A stretch of DNA of 64,000 nt from Pedobacter cryoconitis (GTDB lineage: Bacteria; Bacteroidota; Bacteroidia; Sphingobacteriales; Sphingobacteriaceae), in contig NZ_JACHCG010000004.1 in assembly GCF_014200595.1 (NCBI RefSeq), positions 310,001-374,000 on the forward strand, written 5' to 3'. The notes below the pieces were generated by a model. That model made no database searches, was not told the DNA's origin, and saw nothing but the letters and a program-made list of their open reading frames with translations. The position numbers and the translations under genes were made by a program. Positions 63,954-64,000 of the stretch are shown here, piece by piece (position 1 is the stretch's first letter; every line of letters begins with the position of its first letter).

Positions 63954-64000
63954 ATGGAAATTAAAAGATATTTACCACTCGCATTTGTAGCTCTGATTAT
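63954..64000 (+). CDS. Start of an unidentified gene, probable exported protein
   Basis: An ATG at 63954 opens a frame that reads MEIKRYLPLAFVALI to the window edge. The short basic start and hydrophobic stretch look like a signal peptide or membrane anchor. The gap after the FKBP gene is 56 nt, so it may be cotranscribed, possibly as another isomerase. Too little is visible for identification. Confidence 0.5.
   Translation, partial: MEIKRYLPLAFVALI

Overview
The window looks like chromosomal DNA of a Bacteroidota bacterium, most likely Sphingobacteriaceae and Pedobacter-like (inference). The support is a SusC/SusD/SusE locus with GH65 maltose phosphorylase, DUF2723, DUF6266 and DUF2027 proteins, a str operon with the order rpsL-rpsG-fusA-rpsJ, an AT-rich genome, and several promoters of the Bacteroidota type (TTTG or TTG, about 20 nt, then TAnnTTTG). 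No CRISPR array, rRNA, intact insertion sequence or prophage is visible. There is one tRNA gene.

Layout. 1-3400: the str operon (minus strand) with a near-ideal promoter. 3530-5937: a small VF530-type protein, a DUF2027 protein without an Smr domain, and a YbdG-like MscS channel. 5934-13432: a five-gene minus-strand operon for an NRPS-independent siderophore (NIS). It holds an IucA/IucC synthetase fused to an IucB-like acyltransferase, a second synthetase, a MATE exporter, an acyl carrier protein and an adenylating ligase. A 21-bp perfect palindrome of Fur-box geometry lies between its predicted -33 and -7 elements. 13676-15738: a secreted catalase and ankyrin partner. 15772-19004: M1 peptidase, a carboxypeptidase-regulatory-like protein, and an ArsC/Spx-like protein. 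19159-27479: signalling genes, namely a LytS-type kinase with a LytTR regulator, then a CHASE3 hybrid kinase, CheR and a second hybrid kinase. 27490-29945: pth, rplY, prs and tRNA-Gln. 30104-35271: a DUF2723 membrane protein, an Rpn-type nuclease gene broken by one in-frame stop, and accA. 35353-36900: S10 carboxypeptidase.

36971-52156 is a complete starch/maltose utilisation locus. Oligosaccharide enters through SusC/SusD/SusE, is cut by two secreted GH13 enzymes, passes the inner membrane through an SLC45-like MFS carrier, and is split by maltose phosphorylase. Beta-phosphoglucomutase feeds the product to glycolysis. A LacI-type regulator sits upstream of susC, with tandem palindromic operators between them. 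52532-64000 is mixed housekeeping: DUF6266, an M28 peptidase, a polyprenyl synthase, a YpdA-like reductase paired with a CstB-like persulfide dioxygenase, asparaginase, TatD, two FKBP isomerases, NrnA and Ndk.

The most unusual item is the siderophore operon. It combines an NIS pathway and a hydroxamate-type acyltransferase with a dedicated ACP and AMP ligase, but no N-hydroxylase, decarboxylase or receptor is in the window. Other points worth checking are a 26-bp element shared by the accA and FKBP upstream regions, a 96-nt nested hairpin beside the M28 gene, and direct repeats with 21-bp period in front of the LytS/LytTR pair. All functional calls come from reading the sequence; no database search was run.
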